Shown: one piece after another, positions 27,181-37,020 of the stretch | Numbering within the stretch: the first letter of the stretch is position 1 | Layout: the number at the start of each line of letters is the position of its first letter | Origin: Brevibacillus choshinensis | GTDB taxonomy: Bacteria > Bacillota > Bacilli > Brevibacillales > Brevibacillaceae | Length of the DNA stretch: 64,000 bases | Reading direction: 5' to 3' | Assembly: GCF_001420695.1 (NCBI RefSeq) | Contig: NZ_LJJB01000013.1 | Coordinates: 496,065 to 560,064, forward strand | The notes under the pieces: model-generated | Databases searched by the model: none | What the model saw: only the letters and a program-made list of their open reading frames with translations | What the model was told of the DNA's origin: nothing | Position numbers and translations under genes: made by a program

Positions 27181-28035
27181 ATGCCAATCGTGATTCTTAC
27201 CGACAGTGCATCAGATATTGATGCGTCTGTGCGGCAATCTTTGGGAATCGTGGCTGTACCGCTGAAGGTTATGTTCGGATCGGAAACCTATCAAGACGGA
27301 GTCACGATTTCCTCCACCGCTTTTTTTGAAAAGCTGAAGCAATCGAGTGTGTTGCCGACTACCTCGCAGCCTTCTCCATTGGAGTTTGCGGAAGCTTACA
27401 AGGCGATTTACGAACAGTATGGAAAAGATGTGCAGATTATCGCCATCATGCTGTCTGCTGCATTGTCCGGTACTTACCAATCCGCGATGATCGCCAAGTC
27501 TATGCTGGAAGAGAGCATCGACATCACTGTTATCGATTCGCGTAAAGCATCCTACGTGCATGGGATGATCTGTGTGGATGCGGCAAAGGCTGCTCAAGAA
27601 GGCAAGAGCAAGCAGCAGATCCTCGATATGATTGACCGCTATCTGGATGAAGTGCAAGTCTACTTTATCGTTGATACGCTGGAGTTCTTGCAAAAAGGCG
27701 GACGGATCGGGCGTGCGGCAGCGGTGATTGGCTCTTTGCTAAACATCAAACCGATTTTGACGTTGGATCCAGCTGGTTATGTCACCGCCTTTGACAAGGT
27801 GAGGGGTACTAAAAAAGCGATTAATCGCGTACTGGAATTATTCCAGGAGTACTCACAGGGAAAGCCAGTGAAGGTAGGGGTTTTACATAGTTCCGTACCG
27901 GATCAGGCTGCGGAAATATTGGAACGGATCAAACAAGAGTTTCAAGTAGCTGACGCTCATTTAGAAGAGGTCGGACCGGTAATTGGCACCCACACCGGAC
28001 CAGGTTTGATCGGGATTCTGATGATGAAGGGCTAA
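27181..28035 (+). CDS. DegV family fatty acid-binding protein (FakB)
   Basis: The 284-residue protein has VILTDSASDID at the N-terminus, the TSQPSP loop, SGTYQSA and VDTLEFLQKGGRIG, all diagnostic of DegV/FakB proteins that hold a fatty acid for FakA. The C-terminus shows HTGPGLIG. Its immediate linkage to fakA supports the role. Confidence 0.92.
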   Translation: MPIVILTDSASDIDASVRQSLGIVAVPLKVMFGSETYQDGVTISSTAFFEKLKQSSVLPTTSQPSPLEFAEAYKAIYEQYGKDVQIIAIMLSAALSGTYQSAMIAKSMLEESIDITVIDSRKASYVHGMICVDAAKAAQEGKSKQQILDMIDRYLDEVQVYFIVDTLEFLQKGGRIGRAAAVIGSLLNIKPILTLDPAGYVTAFDKVRGTKKAINRVLELFQEYSQGKPVKVGVLHSSVPDQAAEILERIKQEFQVADAHLEEVGPVIGTHTGPGLIGILMMKG

Positions 28036-28039
28036 TAGA

Positions 28040-28081
28040 AAAAAGACACTTGCCAGAGTTCGTTGGTAAGTGTCTTTTTTT
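28040..28081. terminator. Bidirectional terminator between the degV-family gene and the GNAT gene
   Basis: AGACACTTGCCA and TGGTAAGTGTCT form a long stem flanked by A and T runs. Confidence 0.88.
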
Positions 28082-28090
28082 CGTGCTTGC

Positions 28091-28639
28091 TTATAATTCA
28101 TGAAATCTGCCCATCACCATAGTGTGATAGTAGTTACCGTCAGAAAGAACCTTATCGTTCTTTAACACACCCTCGATCTCAAAGCCAAGCTTTTGATAGA
28201 GCTTCACGGCCTTATCGTTTGTTTCTAAAACATTCAACGTGATTTTTTTAATGCCAGTGGAGTCAGCCCAAGAAATAGATTCTTTTAAAAGTTTTTTCCC
28301 AATCCCATATCCCCAAAAGTCTTGTAAGACGCATACGCCAAATTCAACTTTATGAGCGAATCTTTTTAAATGATTTCCTTCGCAACGGGAAAACCCGACG
28401 ATCCGATCATCTACGACAGCCACTAAAAACAAGTTCCGTGGATTCTCCGTGTCTGTTTTGATGATCTGTTCGAATCCAGGTGAATCGATGAACGCCTCTC
28501 CTTGCTCTCTGTCCAGATTTTCCGTCTCTCCATCGATCTGTAGTCGTACATCAGACAACGCTGGTGCATCTTTCTCGACGGCGGATCGAATGGTATATGC
28601 CCGTCCATTCACATTATATTCTTGATTGGTAATGATCAT
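28091..28639 (-). CDS. GNAT family N-acetyltransferase
   Basis: The 182-residue protein has the acetyl-CoA loop DFWGYGIGKKLLK and the C-terminal NDKAVKLYQKLGFEIEG of the GNAT fold; the closing YYHTMVMGRF is like spermidine or RimJ/L types. ATG 28639 was chosen because TGAGGAATC lies just upstream; ATG 28651 is also in frame. The substrate is unknown. The gene is on its own between the fakA operon and sdaAB. Confidence 0.85.
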   Translation of the reverse strand: MIITNQEYNVNGRAYTIRSAVEKDAPALSDVRLQIDGETENLDREQGEAFIDSPGFEQIIKTDTENPRNLFLVAVVDDRIVGFSRCEGNHLKRFAHKVEFGVCVLQDFWGYGIGKKLLKESISWADSTGIKKITLNVLETNDKAVKLYQKLGFEIEGVLKNDKVLSDGNYYHTMVMGRFHEL

Positions 28640-28876
28640 GTGATTCCTCATTTCCGTTTCATTGAATGGTAAAAACTAGGGAGAAGTGTCGTACTATTAT
28701 AATTTTCTATTCTTCTTTGTTCAACCAGTTATTTTCAAGAAATAGGATCTAGACTGTGTTTTCGTATTCATTCTAACTATCTGCCTAGAAGTGAAACCTA
28801 TAGCGCTTTCAGAAGCGGTAGGATACAATGAGAGTGAATCTTGTTGAACCCCTTGCGATAACAGGAGGAGAACCGG

Positions 28877-29542
28877 TTGAAGTACAAAAGCGTATTTGAT
28901 ATTATCGGTCCAATCATGGTTGGACCGTCAAGTTCCCATACAGCAGGTGCAGCACGCATCGGCAGGGTGGCGCGCAAGCTGTTTGGAAAACAGCCAAAGC
29001 GAGCGGAGATCACCTTTTACGGATCGTTCGCTAAGACGTACAAGGGTCATGGCTCTGACGTCGCGACAGTCGCTGGTATTCTCGATTTTGACACGTCTGA
29101 CTTGCGCTTGAAGAATTCACTTGTCATTGCCGAAAAGGCAGGGATGGAAGTGAGTTTGACTACATCCGAAATTTTGACAGAGCACCCCAATACGGCACGA
29201 ATCAAGCTGTCCGATGACCAAGCGACGATCGAAGTGGTCGGCGTTTCCATCGGTGGGGGCAAGATCGAAGTCTTGGAAGTGAACGGCTTTACCTTGCAGT
29301 TGGGCTTTGATAGTCCGACCATGCTGGTGTTGCATGAGGATCGCTTCGGGATGATCGCCGCTGTGGCTAAGGTATTAACTCAGCATCGGATCAACGTGGG
29401 GCTCATGGAGGTTTCTCGTCACGATCGAGGCTCTCGCGCCCTGATGGCAATTGAGACAGATGCACCCGTTTCTGTGGAAGTGTTGGAAGAAATCCGGCAG
29501 ATTCCTTATGTATTTGACGTTTCCCTGCTTTCGTTGAACTAG
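28877..29542 (+). CDS. sdaAB: L-serine dehydratase, beta subunit
   Basis: With SdaAA it deaminates L-serine to pyruvate and ammonia. The 221-residue protein starts at TTG after AGGAGGAG, shows the conserved DIIGPIMVGPSSSHTAGAAR, and ends with an ACT domain (MIAAVAKVLTQHRINVGLMEVSR). The alpha subunit follows 57 bp later. Confidence 0.95.
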   Translation: MKYKSVFDIIGPIMVGPSSSHTAGAARIGRVARKLFGKQPKRAEITFYGSFAKTYKGHGSDVATVAGILDFDTSDLRLKNSLVIAEKAGMEVSLTTSEILTEHPNTARIKLSDDQATIEVVGVSIGGGKIEVLEVNGFTLQLGFDSPTMLVLHEDRFGMIAAVAKVLTQHRINVGLMEVSRHDRGSRALMAIETDAPVSVEVLEEIRQIPYVFDVSLLSLN

Positions 29543-29599
29543 CGGAATACGAAATGTGCTCAAACGAAAATAGCGGGAGTAGAGGAGTGAATCAACGAG

Positions 29600-30484
29600 A
29601 TGTTTCGCAATGTAGCTGAACTGGTTGAATTGGCGGAATCACAAGGCAAGAAAATCTCACAAGTGATGATCGAAGCCGAGATGGAAGTGTCCCAGCGCAG
29701 TCGGGAAGCCATCATGGAGGAAATGTACGCGAATCTGGACGTAATGGAAAAAGCCGTTCGCCGAGGCCTGACAGAGGATATCCGCTCTCATAGCGGATTG
29801 ACGGGCGGAGACGCGAAAAAGCTGCAGGAATATATGAAGAACAAGCCCTTTTTATCGGGACCGACGCTGTTGAATGCCGTCTCGATGTCTGTGGCAGTGA
29901 ATGAAGTCAATGCAGCGATGGGGACAATCGTGGCGACACCGACGGCAGGAGCTTGTGGGATCGTTCCTGGTACGTTGTTTGCCGTGTCTGACAAGCTGCA
30001 GCCTTCCCGCGAGGACATGGTCAACTACCTGTTCGCCGCAGGGGCGATTGGCTATTGTATCGCCAACAACGCGTTTATTTCCGGTGCGGCAGGAGGCTGT
30101 CAGGCTGAAGTCGGTTCGGCGACAGCGATGGCAGCGGCAGCGATCGTGGAAATGGCCGGAGGAACGCCCGAGGAATCGGCACAAGCGGTAGCGATCGCTT
30201 TGAAAAACATGCTCGGTCTGGTCTGTGACCCCGTAGCCGGACTGGTGGAGGTGCCTTGTGTCAAGCGAAACGCAATGGGAGCAGCTATTGCAACCGTAGC
30301 GGCTGACATGGCATTGGCGGGAATCAAGAGTGTCATCCCGACAGACGAAGTCATCGAAGCGATGTATCGGATCGGATGCGCGATGCCGACGACACTCAAA
30401 GAGACGGCCCAGGGCGGACTGGCCGCGACTCAGACAGGGCGCCAAATCGAAGCCAAGATCTTCGGCGTACGATTGGACAAGTAA
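29600..30484 (+). CDS. sdaAA: L-serine dehydratase, iron-sulfur alpha subunit
   Basis: This is the catalytic subunit that binds the oxygen-sensitive 4Fe-4S cluster. The 294-residue protein contains TPTAGACGIVPG, GGCQAEVGSA and CDPVAGLVEVPCVKRNA with the cluster cysteines. Its stop overlaps the recG start by one base. Confidence 0.95.
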   Translation: MFRNVAELVELAESQGKKISQVMIEAEMEVSQRSREAIMEEMYANLDVMEKAVRRGLTEDIRSHSGLTGGDAKKLQEYMKNKPFLSGPTLLNAVSMSVAVNEVNAAMGTIVATPTAGACGIVPGTLFAVSDKLQPSREDMVNYLFAAGAIGYCIANNAFISGAAGGCQAEVGSATAMAAAAIVEMAGGTPEESAQAVAIALKNMLGLVCDPVAGLVEVPCVKRNAMGAAIATVAADMALAGIKSVIPTDEVIEAMYRIGCAMPTTLKETAQGGLAATQTGRQIEAKIFGVRLDK

Positions 30485-32538
30485 TGACGACGGCTTATCA
30501 AGCTCCCGTCTCCCAGCTGCACGGGGTAGGGGAAGAACGGGCGAAAGCTTTTGCCGGCTTGGGGATCCACAATGTAGGAGATCTCCTGGAATACTTCCCG
30601 ACCCGGTATGAAGACTACCGCGTGCGTGATTTGACAGAAGTGAAAGACGGAGAGAGGGTCACGCTGGCAGGAACGGTTTACGGCGAACCCTCTGTTCGTT
30701 TTTATGGAAAAGGCAAATCGCGCATTTCCGTCAAGGTAGTCATGGACCGGGTGGTGGTCACCGCGGTATGGTTCAACCAGACGTTCGTGAAAACCAGACT
30801 GTCGCCAGGCAAGGAAATTCTCATTACAGGTAAATGGGACAAGCACAAGCTACAAGTCACGGTCAACGAAATGACGGAGGTCGATTCAGAGCGGGCTGCC
30901 AAACGAGGTGAGCTGGCTCCTGTCTATCCGCTAGGTGGGGATGTCACCCACAATCTGCTCCGCAAAACGATTCAGCTGGCCTTGCGTCAGTACAGTCAGG
31001 ATATACCGGAAATCTTGCCCCCTGACATTGTGGAGCGTTACCGGCTGATGCCGCGTATTGAAGCATTCCACTCTATTCACTTTCCGGAAAATGCGGAAGT
31101 GGGGAGACAAGCGCGCCGAAGGATCATGTTCGAAGAGCTGTTCCTGTTCCAGCTGAAAATGCAAACGTTGCGCCGCGTGAACCGGCAGCAGACAGAAGGA
31201 ATGGCCTTGTCCATCCCCATGGAGGAGGTCCGCCAGTTTGTTGCTTCTTTGCCGTTTCCGCTCACGGATGCGCAAAAACGGGTCGTGAAGGAAATTTTAG
31301 ATGATATGCGTTCGCCGAATGCGATGAATCGTCTGCTGCAGGGAGACGTAGGTTCAGGGAAAACGGTTGTGGCGGCCATCGCACTGATTGCTGCTGTGAA
31401 GGCGGGATTCCAGGGAGCACTGATGGTGCCGACCGAAATCTTGGCGGAGCAGCATGTCCAGTCACTGACAAGTCTGTTGTCCCCGTACGGCATCGAGGTT
31501 GCTCTGCTGTCGGGATCGCTCACGGCCAAACGGAGGCGCGAAGTCATCGGGTCACTGCAGATGGGTCTCATCGATGTCATCGTCGGTACACATGCCTTGA
31601 TTCAGGAGGATGTGTTTTTTTCACGACTGGGGCTGGTCATCACGGACGAGCAGCATCGGTTTGGTGTCGAGCAGCGGCGGATTTTGCGAAATAAAGGCCT
31701 GGCTCCTGACGTGTTGTTCATGACGGCGACACCGATTCCGAGGACGCTAGCGATCACGGCGTTCGGCGATATGGATGTCTCTACGATCGACCAGATGCCA
31801 GCAGGACGCAAGCCGATTGAGACGACGTGGAAAAAGCACGATCAGTTTCCCGCTGTTCTGGAGCAGATGCGCGATGAGCTGCGTAAAGGACGACAGGCGT
31901 ACGTCATTTGTCCGCTGATTGAAGAGTCGGAAAAGCTGGACGTACAAAACGCGATTGACGTGCATGCTCAGCTCACGCACGTTTTTCCCGAGTTTGGCGT
32001 TGGCCTGATGCACGGTCGCTTGCCTGCCAAGGAAAAGGATGCGGTGATGCAGGCCTTTCTCGCAGGGGAACATGCCGTGCTCGTTTCCACTACGGTCGTT
32101 GAGGTCGGGGTAAACGTCCCGAATGCCACCTACATGGTCATCTATGACGCAGAGCGCTTTGGTCTTGCTCAGCTGCACCAATTGCGTGGACGCGTGGGCC
32201 GTGGCTCTGAACAGTCCTACTGCGTGCTGATTGCGGATCCCAAGTCGGAAATCGGGAAAGAACGGATGCGCGTCATGTGCGAGACGACGGATGGCTTTGA
32301 GCTGTCCCAGCGCGATCTGGAATTGCGTGGACCCGGAGATTTCTTCGGCACCAAGCAGAGCGGTATTCCTGAGTTTAAAGTCGCGGATCTCTTGAGCGAC
32401 TACAAGGCGCTGGAGGTGGCTCGACAGGAAACTGCCAAGCTCGTGGCGGACAGTGTTTTTTGGCGAGATCCTCAGTACCATTGGTTGCGGGAGTATTTAA
32501 AGCGCGAGGGTGTGCTGGACGGCATCGTGTTTGACTAA
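30484..32538 (+). CDS. recG: ATP-dependent DNA helicase RecG
   Basis: RecG reverses stalled forks and processes branched DNA. The 684-residue protein has an N-terminal wedge/OB domain, Walker A QGDVGSGKTVVA, DExH box DEQHRFG, MTATPIPRT, and the C-terminal LRGRVGRG and TRG region (FFGTKQSG). ATG 30484 overlaps the sdaAA stop (TAATG), implying coupling; the upstream extension to 30376 lies inside sdaAA and is rejected. Confidence 0.95.
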   Translation: MTTAYQAPVSQLHGVGEERAKAFAGLGIHNVGDLLEYFPTRYEDYRVRDLTEVKDGERVTLAGTVYGEPSVRFYGKGKSRISVKVVMDRVVVTAVWFNQTFVKTRLSPGKEILITGKWDKHKLQVTVNEMTEVDSERAAKRGELAPVYPLGGDVTHNLLRKTIQLALRQYSQDIPEILPPDIVERYRLMPRIEAFHSIHFPENAEVGRQARRRIMFEELFLFQLKMQTLRRVNRQQTEGMALSIPMEEVRQFVASLPFPLTDAQKRVVKEILDDMRSPNAMNRLLQGDVGSGKTVVAAIALIAAVKAGFQGALMVPTEILAEQHVQSLTSLLSPYGIEVALLSGSLTAKRRREVIGSLQMGLIDVIVGTHALIQEDVFFSRLGLVITDEQHRFGVEQRRILRNKGLAPDVLFMTATPIPRTLAITAFGDMDVSTIDQMPAGRKPIETTWKKHDQFPAVLEQMRDELRKGRQAYVICPLIEESEKLDVQNAIDVHAQLTHVFPEFGVGLMHGRLPAKEKDAVMQAFLAGEHAVLVSTTVVEVGVNVPNATYMVIYDAERFGLAQLHQLRGRVGRGSEQSYCVLIADPKSEIGKERMRVMCETTDGFELSQRDLELRGPGDFFGTKQSGIPEFKVADLLSDYKALEVARQETAKLVADSVFWRDPQYHWLREYLKREGVLDGIVFD

Positions 32539-32561
32539 ATGAACGTTGAAATAGACGTGGC

Positions 32562-32599
32562 AGAGCCTTCTCTGGGATCAACAGAGGGGGCTCTTTTTT
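32562..32599 (+). terminator. Terminator after recG
   Basis: AGAGCCTTCTCTG and CAGAGGGGGCTCT form a long stem with one mismatch and a G-U pair, followed by a T-run. Confidence 0.85.
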
Positions 32600-32660
32600 G
32601 TATAAATAGAAACGAACATCGTATGAGCAACGTCATTTACAATATTAGGAAAATTTAAAG

Positions 32661-34259
32661 ATGAGAAAAAGGGGCGGTTTTTTCATGCGTTTGTTTCGCT
32701 TTGTTCCCTTGGGTCTTTTGCTTTTTGTAGCGGTACTGTCCTTTACGGGATGTAGCATGGGAAGTAGTCCGATCAGGAGTGGATCACCTAGCACTGTGGA
32801 ACCTGCTTCTCCTCCTGCTCCCGAGCCTTCTCCCGTTACTACTGAACCTGCTCCGTCTCCTACGCCATCTCCGGCCTCCGTGGAGTGGCGTCGCGAGGAG
32901 ATCCCGTACAACTATGATGCGATGAAAGAAGACGTGCGAATTCAGCTAGATGAAGAACCTCAGCTTCATTCCCCCATGCGCACCACTGTGGGGACCGCTC
33001 CGCAGGCGTACACATTCTTTTTCCGTGAACCTATGGACCGTTCCAGTGTAGAGGCGGCGATTCGCCTGCATGCTAAGGAAAAGCCTGCCGTGCACTACGT
33101 AGAGCCTGTCTTTTCATTTCATTGGGTCAACGACAGGCAGCTGCACGTACTGGCGACCTTGACAACCCTGCCAGAGGTCGATCGGGCAGGACCTGAGTAC
33201 GTATTGGATGCGGCAGGCTCCAAGACTCTCAAAGGAAAGGAGATCGGAGAGGAGCTCGCGTTTTATGCCCTTGTCCTGGTTCCGAGTCAGATCTGGCAGA
33301 TTTCCCTGGACGGAGCTCCGAAAGAAAAGCTGACGGCCTTTACCGCTCCTTACTTCGTTTCGAATGTATTGGATAACGAACACAGATTTTTGCTCGCATA
33401 CCGCTATCGACGATATTGTGAATGCGATGCTCGCTATATTCCTCTGTATGCCGTCTATGATTTGAACAAAAAGGAGCTGATCCGTTATCCGATTGAGCTC
33501 ACTGTGAACTATCGGGGAAAAGGGGCTTTTGTGGCGGATCGACGTGGTTTTTTCTATGCCAAGCCGGAAAAAGGTGTGCAAGTCCCTGAGAGCGAGTGGA
33601 CGGTTCCCGTCGATGTGAAGGGCTTCGTGCATGGAGCCAGCTTTAGCCATGATCGACGATACGTATTGATGGCAGTGGGAGCTGCTGAGCAGCAGAAGAA
33701 TCTGGATCTCGTCATCTCGGATCTGGAAACCGGAAGCGAGCGACGCATGCCGGGTGTGGTGAAAGGGACGATCCCGACGAGTGAGTCTGACGGTGTGATC
33801 TTGCCCGTGATATTTGACGACGATGGGCGTTACGCGACTTTTATGATGCGGGAAAACGCGGATAGTCTCAATGAAATTCGTCAGCGCTACGACTGGAAAG
33901 CAGAAAAGGTGATCAGCTGGAATCCGCCTGTTGCCCAGGATTCGTGGTCGGGCTATTATCAGTCGGATGACGGGAAGTATCAAATGTACTTTAATGGCGG
34001 ACTGTACCAAGGAACCAATCCGATCAGGGAATTTGAACGCTGGGGGATTTGGATACCTGGGACCCATCTGTTGGCCTACGCCAAGTGGGAAGAAGGAAAG
34101 GAAGGCAAACCATCCACGGAATCGCTGATTATTTTTGACGCTGACCAGCGCCAGGAGCGTGTGATTCTGGAAGGGTTGCCTCATGGATTCGGGGTATTTG
34201 GGGCGAGTCAGGACGGCAAATGGTTATTCGTGCAAAGTGAGCAAGATTTGGCGAATTAG
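32661..34259 (+). CDS. Lipoprotein with SbsA Ig-like domain and beta-propeller-like region
   Basis: The protein has up to 532 residues and a lipoprotein signal ending FTGC. A Pro/Ser/Thr-rich linker (about 40-75) leads to a domain with FFFREPMDRSSVEAAIR and FHWVNDRQLHVL, the pattern of bacterial SbsA-type Ig domains. The rest has repeated Trp-Asp/Asp-Gly strands such as FSHDRRYVLM and FDDDGRYATF, like WD40/TolB blades. A surface-exposed binding role is likely; nothing more specific is visible. ATG 32685 with AAGGGGCGG upstream is an equally good start. Its stop overlaps that of the convergent acetyltransferase. Confidence 0.8.
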   Translation: MRKRGGFFMRLFRFVPLGLLLFVAVLSFTGCSMGSSPIRSGSPSTVEPASPPAPEPSPVTTEPAPSPTPSPASVEWRREEIPYNYDAMKEDVRIQLDEEPQLHSPMRTTVGTAPQAYTFFFREPMDRSSVEAAIRLHAKEKPAVHYVEPVFSFHWVNDRQLHVLATLTTLPEVDRAGPEYVLDAAGSKTLKGKEIGEELAFYALVLVPSQIWQISLDGAPKEKLTAFTAPYFVSNVLDNEHRFLLAYRYRRYCECDARYIPLYAVYDLNKKELIRYPIELTVNYRGKGAFVADRRGFFYAKPEKGVQVPESEWTVPVDVKGFVHGASFSHDRRYVLMAVGAAEQQKNLDLVISDLETGSERRMPGVVKGTIPTSESDGVILPVIFDDDGRYATFMMRENADSLNEIRQRYDWKAEKVISWNPPVAQDSWSGYYQSDDGKYQMYFNGGLYQGTNPIREFERWGIWIPGTHLLAYAKWEEGKEGKPSTESLIIFDADQRQERVILEGLPHGFGVFGASQDGKWLFVQSEQDLAN

Positions 34260-34743
34260 CTGCTCGCATACTCTCTACGGAGCATCGACAGGACGATCAC
34301 TGATCCGTATACGTCGCCTGTTTTCAGGCATTCCCGCAAGGTACTTTCGACACGGAAGCCTTCTGACAGGTACAGCTGGAGGGCGCGCTCGTTCGTCTCT
34401 TTGACATCCAGCCAGAGGCGGTTGGCTTTTCGTTCTGAGAATGCCCCGTGCTTGACTTGGTGCAAGACTGCCCGACCGTAGCCTTTGCCCTTGACGGCTA
34501 CTGTAATTCGCATCAGTTCTATGGAATCATGTGATTGGGCCAGCCCTGCGAGGATGACATATCCGATGGGTTGGCCTGTTTCTGTTGTTCAACGATGAGG
34601 TGACGGATGTCGGTGGCGGTCAATGGTTCCTGATGGCGTTCTGGCTGCCAGGGGAGCAGATATGGGCTGTTTTCTGGCGCGTGCTCGAGCTCCATTACAA
34701 ATGAGATATCCGTTTCTTTTGTTGGACGCAACGTGATCGTCAT
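34256..34743 (-). pseudogene. GNAT acetyltransferase, single frameshift
   Basis: The N-terminal half (MTITLRPTKETDISFVMELE) and C-terminal half (GKGYGRAVLHQVKHGAF, ERALQLYLSEGFRVES) of one GNAT protein lie in different frames. Reading continues smoothly as ETGQPIGYVILAGLAQ when one base is added near 34580, so a one-base deletion or a sequencing error is the simplest explanation. It begins within the ATGA overlap at the end of the VOC gene and converges on the lipoprotein gene. Confidence 0.8.
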
Positions 34744-35135
34744 GAGTGTTCTCCTTTTTTCTCAGTACCCGCTGTTAGCATTTGCATACCCATCAGCAGG
34801 TTGTGGTCGGGGTCACGAAAGGTGAACCAGTGCCCATTTTCGATTGCGCTCACCAGTTCCACGCCATTTTCTTGAAAATAGCGGTAAGCGGCCTCAATAT
34901 CCTGTGTGTTGAAATGAAACAGCGGGGCATCACTAGGGGACTTCTCAGAGAAAATTTTGCTGTCCAGAATGAGCGTGAGGCCATTTTGCATCGGGATGCA
35001 GTACAGATGCCCGAACAAGATGTCCTGGTTAGCGGGAATGCCGAGGAGTCGGCAATACCAGTCGCGGGCTGCCTCTATGTGCTGAACAGGTACGAATACA
35101 GCGCCGATCGCGGAGAACAGTGGAGAAGTTGTCAT
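34740..35135 (-). CDS. VOC (glyoxalase/bleomycin resistance) family protein
   Basis: The 131-residue protein carries a single VOC module: VFVPVQHIEAARDWYCRLLG at the start and HWFTFRDPDHNLLMGMQ at the end, with metal-ligand-like Glu and His positions. Such proteins include antibiotic-binding and small isomerase enzymes; the substrate is unknown. AGGTGA lies six bases before ATG 35135, while ATG 35153 lacks such a site. It is coupled by ATGA to the frameshifted acetyltransferase. Confidence 0.82.
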   Translation of the reverse strand: MTTSPLFSAIGAVFVPVQHIEAARDWYCRLLGIPANQDILFGHLYCIPMQNGLTLILDSKIFSEKSPSDAPLFHFNTQDIEAAYRYFQENGVELVSAIENGHWFTFRDPDHNLLMGMQMLTAGTEKKGEHS

Positions 35136-35256
35136 AGCATTCACCTGGTTCATAGCTCGCCAGCTTTTTGTACTGGATTCGCCCAGGCGTTTTGAATCCC
35201 TGCTGGGACCAAGAAAAATTTACCAGAACATTTTTGTAGGGAAGGGGTATAAAAGC

Positions 35257-35306
35257 GAACGTTTGTTTGCTATACTAAGAACAAAAGGAATTGCGAACAC
35301 TTGTTC
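35257..35306 (+). promoter_or_regulatory. Two LexA (SOS) boxes before the Y-family polymerase
   Basis: GAACACTTGTTC at 35295-35306 matches the Bacillus LexA consensus GAAC-N4-GTTC exactly. GAACGTTTGTTT at 35257-35268 has one mismatch. TATACT at 35271-35276 lies between them and may be the -10 box. Confidence 0.75.
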
Positions 35307-35389
35307 TGAAGATGAGGATTTATAAGATTCTAAGGCTCCGCCAAAGGCTTGGCGTAACCAAGTTTTCTAATGATTAAGGGGATGGCAAT

Positions 35390-36631
35390 ATGGCCAATGC
35401 GAACAAACGGATCGTTTTTTTGGTCGATATGCAGAGCTTTTATGCCAGCATCGAGAAAGCGGCCAATCCGCAGCTGAGAAACCAACCGATCGTCGTAGCG
35501 GGGGATCCGGAAAGGCGCAGCGGGGTGGTGCTGGCGGCGTGCCCGATTGCCAAATCGTATGGCGTGGTCACGGCAGAAGCCTTATGGCAGGCGCAGCAAA
35601 AGTGCCGCAACCTCGTGGTAGTTCGCCCGCGGATGGAAATGTACATCCGCATCTCGATGCAGATTACCCAAATTTTTGAGGCGTTTACGGATAAGGTAGA
35701 GCCGTATTCGATTGACGAACAGTTTCTCGATGTGACGGGCAGCGTGCACCTGTTTGGCGATGCGTTGCAGATGGCTGCGCAAATACGGCGGCGTGTCTGG
35801 CTGGAGACCGGGATTAACTGCCGGGTTGGAATTGGAGAAAATAAGGTATTGGCCAAAATGGCTTGTGACAACTTCGCCAAGAAGCGGGAAGAGGGCGTCT
35901 TTTGGCTCAAGCGAGAGGAGTTGGCCGACACGCTCTGGAAGCTGCCGATTGAAAAGCTGTTTGGGGTAGGCTCGCGGATGAAGCGTCATTTTCATCGCAT
36001 GGGGGTCTATCAGATCCGGCAGCTGGCGGAGCTGGCACCGACCGTGCTTACCCGCCGCTTCGGAGTGAATGGCGAGGTGCTGTGGCGTACAGCCCAGGGG
36101 CTGGATGATTCGCCCGTTTCATTGAATACGTACGATACGCAAAAAGGGATCGGCCATCATATGACACTGCCACGGGATTACCATACGGGCGCTGAAATCA
36201 AGGTCGTGCTGTTGGAGCTGTGTGAAGAGGTGTGCCGTCGAGCGCGGAGCAAGGAACTGATGGGCTCTGTGCTGTCTGTCGGCTGTCGTGGAGCTGATTT
36301 CGATGTGATGACAGGGTTTGGCCGACAGATGAAGCTGGAGGAGCAGACCAACGATGCGATGACGCTGTATGAAGCAGCCGCTTGCCTCTTTGACCGACAC
36401 TGGCAAGAGACCCCCGTGCGCAGTATTGGCGTCACGCTAGGCCAGCTGGTGCCAGACAATGTCCTGCAGCTCAATCTGTTTACCGATAATCACAAACGTC
36501 GCTCGCTCGCCCATGCGATGGATGACATCCGTACCCGTTACGGTCAGGACGCGATCCTGCGAGCAGCTTCTCTGCTGGGAGCAGGTCAGGCGAAAGAGCG
36601 CGCCCGTAAGATCGGGGGGCATTACAAGTGA
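35390..36631 (+). CDS. Y-family DNA polymerase, UvrX/YqjW-like
   Basis: This is a translesion polymerase. The 413-residue protein has catalytic motif VDMQSFYASIEKA with the first metal Asp, YSIDEQFLDV with the Asp-Glu pair, the palm/fingers GIGENKVLAKMACDN and the thumb FGVGSRMKRHF. It resembles UvrX/PolY2 rather than DinB. It lies behind LexA boxes and leads a three-gene operon linked by GTGA and ATGA overlaps. Confidence 0.9.
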   Translation: MANANKRIVFLVDMQSFYASIEKAANPQLRNQPIVVAGDPERRSGVVLAACPIAKSYGVVTAEALWQAQQKCRNLVVVRPRMEMYIRISMQITQIFEAFTDKVEPYSIDEQFLDVTGSVHLFGDALQMAAQIRRRVWLETGINCRVGIGENKVLAKMACDNFAKKREEGVFWLKREELADTLWKLPIEKLFGVGSRMKRHFHRMGVYQIRQLAELAPTVLTRRFGVNGEVLWRTAQGLDDSPVSLNTYDTQKGIGHHMTLPRDYHTGAEIKVVLLELCEEVCRRARSKELMGSVLSVGCRGADFDVMTGFGRQMKLEEQTNDAMTLYEAAACLFDRHWQETPVRSIGVTLGQLVPDNVLQLNLFTDNHKRRSLAHAMDDIRTRYGQDAILRAASLLGAGQAKERARKIGGHYK

Positions 36632-37020
36632 CCGAACAACAGGTGTGGTCAGCAGAAGGGGAACAGGAGATGATGCGCCTGTATATTCTGTTTGGCATCT
36701 TGTTTCGCGCCGCCATGGTGGATTTGGGAGAGGTGCGGGTGGTGCGACTGAAGCTGTCCTATCAGGCTGTTTTTGATTGGCTATTCCTGGAGATCTCCCG
36801 TTGGGCAGAGCGGCAGCATCACCAGCTGCGGCGTCTATTGCACCAGCAAGGATGTGTGGTGGTCAGCTACCGAAGACAGGGGCATGTCTACGTCGTGCAT
36901 TATCGGCAGCGCGGGTATTTACGCGAGGCGATCTATTCGATCGAGATCTTGCGGGCCGAATGCCAGGAGCTCGTCGGTCAATGGATTGCACAATATCAGC
37001 GAGGAGAGAAGACACCATGA
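36628..37020 (+). CDS. Unknown protein between Y-family polymerase and YolD-like protein
   Basis: The frame encodes up to 130 residues, rich in Arg, Gln and Tyr, with a central hydrophobic segment (MMRLYILFGILFRAAMVDLG) and a C-terminal helix rich in Glu and Leu. GTG 36628 overlaps the polymerase stop; an internal ATG near 36670 is an alternative. The stop overlaps the YolD start by ATGA. Translational linkage to a polymerase and YolD suggests an accessory role in SOS mutagenesis; the family is not recognised. Confidence 0.7.
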   Translation: MTEQQVWSAEGEQEMMRLYILFGILFRAAMVDLGEVRVVRLKLSYQAVFDWLFLEISRWAERQHHQLRRLLHQQGCVVVSYRRQGHVYVVHYRQRGYLREAIYSIEILRAECQELVGQWIAQYQRGEKTP

